Assembly (NCBI GenBank): GCA_003663115.1
Contig: QMZJ01000086.1
Span: 1-5,692, forward strand
Direction of reading: 5' to 3'
Length of the DNA: 5,692 bases
DNA from: Candidatus Altarchaeales archaeon
Lineage (GTDB): Archaea; Altiarchaeota; Altiarchaeia; IMC4; QMZM01
Shown one piece after another: positions 4,182-5,692 of this stretch. The notes under the pieces are model-generated. The model was not told where the DNA came from. It did no database searches and was given only the letters and a program-made list of their open reading frames with translations. Every line of letters starts with the position of its first letter. The stretch's first letter is position 1. Position numbers and translations under genes: made by a program.

Positions 4182-5453
4182 TTATTTCTTCTTGGGTACT
4201 ACGCTAATGACCATTCCCGCAGCTACCGTCTGACCCATGTCTCTGATTGCAAACCTTCCGAGTTGTGGGAAGTCCTTTGAGGGTTCTATACAGAGTAACT
4301 TGGTTGGTTTTAATTTAACTACTGCTACATCACCCGTCTTTAGAAACTGTGGTTTTTCCTCTAATGTGGCACCGGTCCTTGGATCAATCTTCTTTATCAA
4401 TTCGGTAAATTGACAGGCGACCTGGGCGGTATGTACATGGAGGACTGGTGTGTACCCAGCAGTTATCGCAGACGGATGTTGCAGTACAACGAGCTGGACA
4501 GTAAGCTCCTCGGCAACGGTCGGCGGGTTATCTACTGGACCAACAACGTCACCCCTCTTGACGTCCTGTTTACCAACGCCTCTCACATTGAAACCTACAT
4601 TATCCCCTGGAACTGCCTGAGATAAAGCCTCGTGATGCATCTCGATTGTTTTTACCTCACCTGTAACGCCGGAGGGCATGAATATCACCTTCATTCCTGG
4701 TTTCATTACCCCGGTCTCAACCCTTCCAACTGGAACCGTGCCAACACCCGTTATCGAATATACATCCTGAACTGGAAGCCTCAGTGGCTTGTCTATAGGT
4801 TTTTCTGGTGCCTTTAATCCATTCAGGTACGTTAGGAGTGTTTCACCTTTGTACCATGGCATATTCGCGCTTTTCTCTTTCAGGTTGTCTCCCTTGAATG
4901 CGGATGCAGGTATAAATGGAATCTCTTCAACTCTGTATCCGATACTCTTAAGAAGTTTTGTTACCTCCTCCTTCACTTCGTTGTACTTTGCTTCATCATA
5001 GTTGACTGTATCCATCTTGTTTAGAACCACAAGTAGCTGGGGGACACCCATGGTCTTTGCCAGGAATGCATGCTCTTTCGTCTGTGGCTGCACACCCTCT
5101 TTAACGGATACCACTAAAACTGCAGCATCCGCCTGTGAGGTACCGGTAATCATGTTCTTAACGAAGTCTCTATGTCCGGGAGCGTCAATAATTGTGAAGT
5201 AATTCTTGTCTGTTTCGAATTTTTTGTGGGCAATATCTATGGTTAGTCCTCTCTCACGCTCATCCTTCAGGGAATCCATCACCCATGCATATTCGAATGT
5301 GGCCTTACCGAGTTTTTCTGCCTCTTCCCTATATTTCTTCATTACCTGCTCTGATACCTCTCCCAGCTCATAGAGTAATCTGCCAACCAGTGTGGATTTC
5401 CCGTGGTCAACGTGTCCTATAAACACTAAGTTTATATGTGGTTTTTCAGCCAT
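4182..5453 (-). CDS. tuf: Translation elongation factor EF-1 alpha (aEF1A, EF-Tu orthologue)
   Basis: GTPase that delivers aminoacyl-tRNA to the ribosomal A site in the cytosol. At 423 residues it has the usual archaeal length. The GTP-binding domain shows GHVDHGKS (G1, 13-20), RGLTID with switch I Thr71 (G2), DAPGH (G3, 90-94), NKMD (G4, 145-148) and SAF (G5, 184-186). Domain 2 starts near KPLRLPVQDVYSITGVGTVP (223-242) and continues through GEVKTIEMHHE and PGDNVGFNVRGV. Domain 3 carries AGYTPVLHVHTAQV (332-345) and ends GRFAIRDMGQTVAAGMVISV before a lysine-rich tail. All nucleotide-binding residues are present. The ATG at 5451-5453 has a strong Shine-Dalgarno GAGGAGGT seven bases upstream. 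It is the first gene of the tuf-rps10 operon. The stretch KATFEYAWVMDSLKDERERG is of the archaeal type; no sign of truncation or transfer. Confidence 0.98.
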   Translation of the reverse strand: MAEKPHINLVFIGHVDHGKSTLVGRLLYELGEVSEQVMKKYREEAEKLGKATFEYAWVMDSLKDERERGLTIDIAHKKFETDKNYFTIIDAPGHRDFVKNMITGTSQADAAVLVVSVKEGVQPQTKEHAFLAKTMGVPQLLVVLNKMDTVNYDEAKYNEVKEEVTKLLKSIGYRVEEIPFIPASAFKGDNLKEKSANMPWYKGETLLTYLNGLKAPEKPIDKPLRLPVQDVYSITGVGTVPVGRVETGVMKPGMKVIFMPSGVTGEVKTIEMHHEALSQAVPGDNVGFNVRGVGKQDVKRGDVVGPVDNPPTVAEELTVQLVVLQHPSAITAGYTPVLHVHTAQVACQFTELIKKIDPRTGATLEEKPQFLKTGDVAVVKLKPTKLLCIEPSKDFPQLGRFAIRDMGQTVAAGMVISVVPKKK

Positions 5454-5460
5454 TTTGAAT

Positions 5461-5468
5461 ACCTCCTC
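5461..5468 (-). promoter_or_regulatory. Strong ribosome binding site of tuf
   Basis: GAGGAGGT on the minus strand, seven bases before the tuf ATG, is complementary to the anti-Shine-Dalgarno end (CACCUCC) of archaeal 16S rRNA. It fixes the tuf start. It contrasts with hisD, which has no such site, so both leadered and leaderless initiation seem to occur in this genome. Confidence 0.85.
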
Positions 5469-5503
5469 TTTCCATCTTATTTAATTATCCCCTGATAAGA
5501 AGG

Positions 5504-5517
5504 ATAGTACTTACTAT
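5504..5517. repeat. Inverted repeat over the predicted tuf transcript start
   Basis: On the plus strand ATAGTA and TACTAT flank a two-base centre, giving a near-perfect 14-bp palindrome. Its position relative to the TATA box at 5529-5538 would suit an operator for a dimeric regulator at the start site. A smaller hairpin, TTATC/GATAA, follows in the predicted leader at 5485-5498. Function is unproven and such short palindromes arise by chance in A/T-rich DNA. Confidence 0.3.
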
Positions 5518-5528
5518 TTGATTTGAAA

Positions 5529-5538
5529 CTTTAAAAAG
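5529..5538 (-). promoter_or_regulatory. Probable TATA box of the tuf-rps10 operon
   Basis: CTTTTTAAAG on the minus strand is the best TATA-like element upstream of tuf. The usual 25-base spacing puts the transcript start near 5508 and gives a leader of about 55 nt that includes the Shine-Dalgarno site. The predicted start lies inside the inverted repeat at 5504-5517. The near-palindromic box could also function on the plus strand. Confidence 0.5.
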
Positions 5539-5563
5539 CGACACATATGCTCGGCTCTGGGAC

Positions 5564-5650
5564 AAAAATAGTCAGCCCGGAGTATTGCGAGATAAATTCC
5601 CCAGATACCTCTTGGCAATCTACCTTCGCCCCGGTTCCGGGGGGTACCTC
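5564..5650 (-). ncRNA. Possible small structured RNA (low confidence)
   Basis: No protein gene is convincing here, but the minus strand has the parts of a small RNA gene. An A/T-rich TATA-like stretch lies at 5666-5676, with a predicted start about 25 bases on, near 5645-5650. Then come a stem CCCCGG/CCGGGG (5629-5642), a hairpin AGAT-GCC / GGT-ATCT with loop AAGA and one bulged U (5603-5621), and a third stem joining GGGG near 5602 to CTCC near 5579-5582. A T5 run follows (5564-5568). No box C/D, H/ACA, SRP or RNase P signature is recognised. Several protein frames are also partly open across this stretch, so it may simply be spacer or the edge of a neighbouring gene. Confidence 0.2.
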
Positions 5651-5692
5651 TCTCGATGAAAGCAACTATAAATATATTGCATGTATATTGAA

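Noticed and set aside
5521..5692. Short open frames at the right edge: plus strand from the ATG at 5547 to the edge (48 codons), and minus-strand frames ending near 5515 and 5531.
   Set aside because: Several frames on both strands are open over the same bases, none has a proper ribosome site or recognisable family, and composition does not favour one. None is supported without the sequence beyond the edge.

Overview
The window is archaeal chromosomal DNA. The evidence is an archaeal-type EF-1 alpha directly upstream of ribosomal protein uS10, a tRNA-Glu gene with a bulge-helix-bulge intron at position 37/38 and no encoded CCA, AT-rich TATA-box promoters close to start codons, and oligo-T terminators. 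The EF-1 alpha and PheS sequences look euryarchaeal. The EF-1 alpha switch region reads somewhat like Thermoplasmata, but that placement is a guess from memory, not a tree.

Layout, left to right. (1) 2-808, plus strand: the C-terminal half of the phenylalanyl-tRNA synthetase alpha subunit (pheS), cut by the window edge. (2) 805-1083, minus strand: a decayed gene. It is open apart from one internal TGA, has no start codon, and its stop overlaps the pheS stop. (3) 1148-2425, plus strand: complete histidinol dehydrogenase (hisD), probably leaderless. (4) 2422-3435, minus strand: a HAD-superfamily phosphatase with an unusually large cap, whose stop overlaps that of hisD in a shared CTAG. (5) 3486-3648, minus strand: tRNA-Glu(UUC) split by an 88-nt intron. 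(6) 3634-3803: a 34-nt segment covering the tRNA upstream flank plus its first 15 nt, present three times and separated by two identical 34-nt hairpin spacers. The only good TATA box lies beyond the outermost copy. (7) 3846-4154 and 4182-5453, minus strand: rps10 and the EF-1 alpha gene, in a compact translation operon transcribed tuf then rps10. (8) 5454-5692: the tuf promoter and leader, then about 150 bases without a convincing gene that could encode a small structured RNA on the minus strand.

Most of the content is housekeeping: translation (PheS, tRNA-Glu, EF-1 alpha, uS10) and histidine biosynthesis (HisD, with a neighbouring phosphatase that could speculatively supply histidinol). The most unusual part is the tRNA-Glu locus. 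The 5' end of the tRNA has been copied twice into its own leader, which moves the promoter about 136 bp away from the intact gene. The hairpin in each extra unit resembles a miniature of the tRNA's own intron helix. The second notable item is the protein-gene remnant between pheS and hisD.
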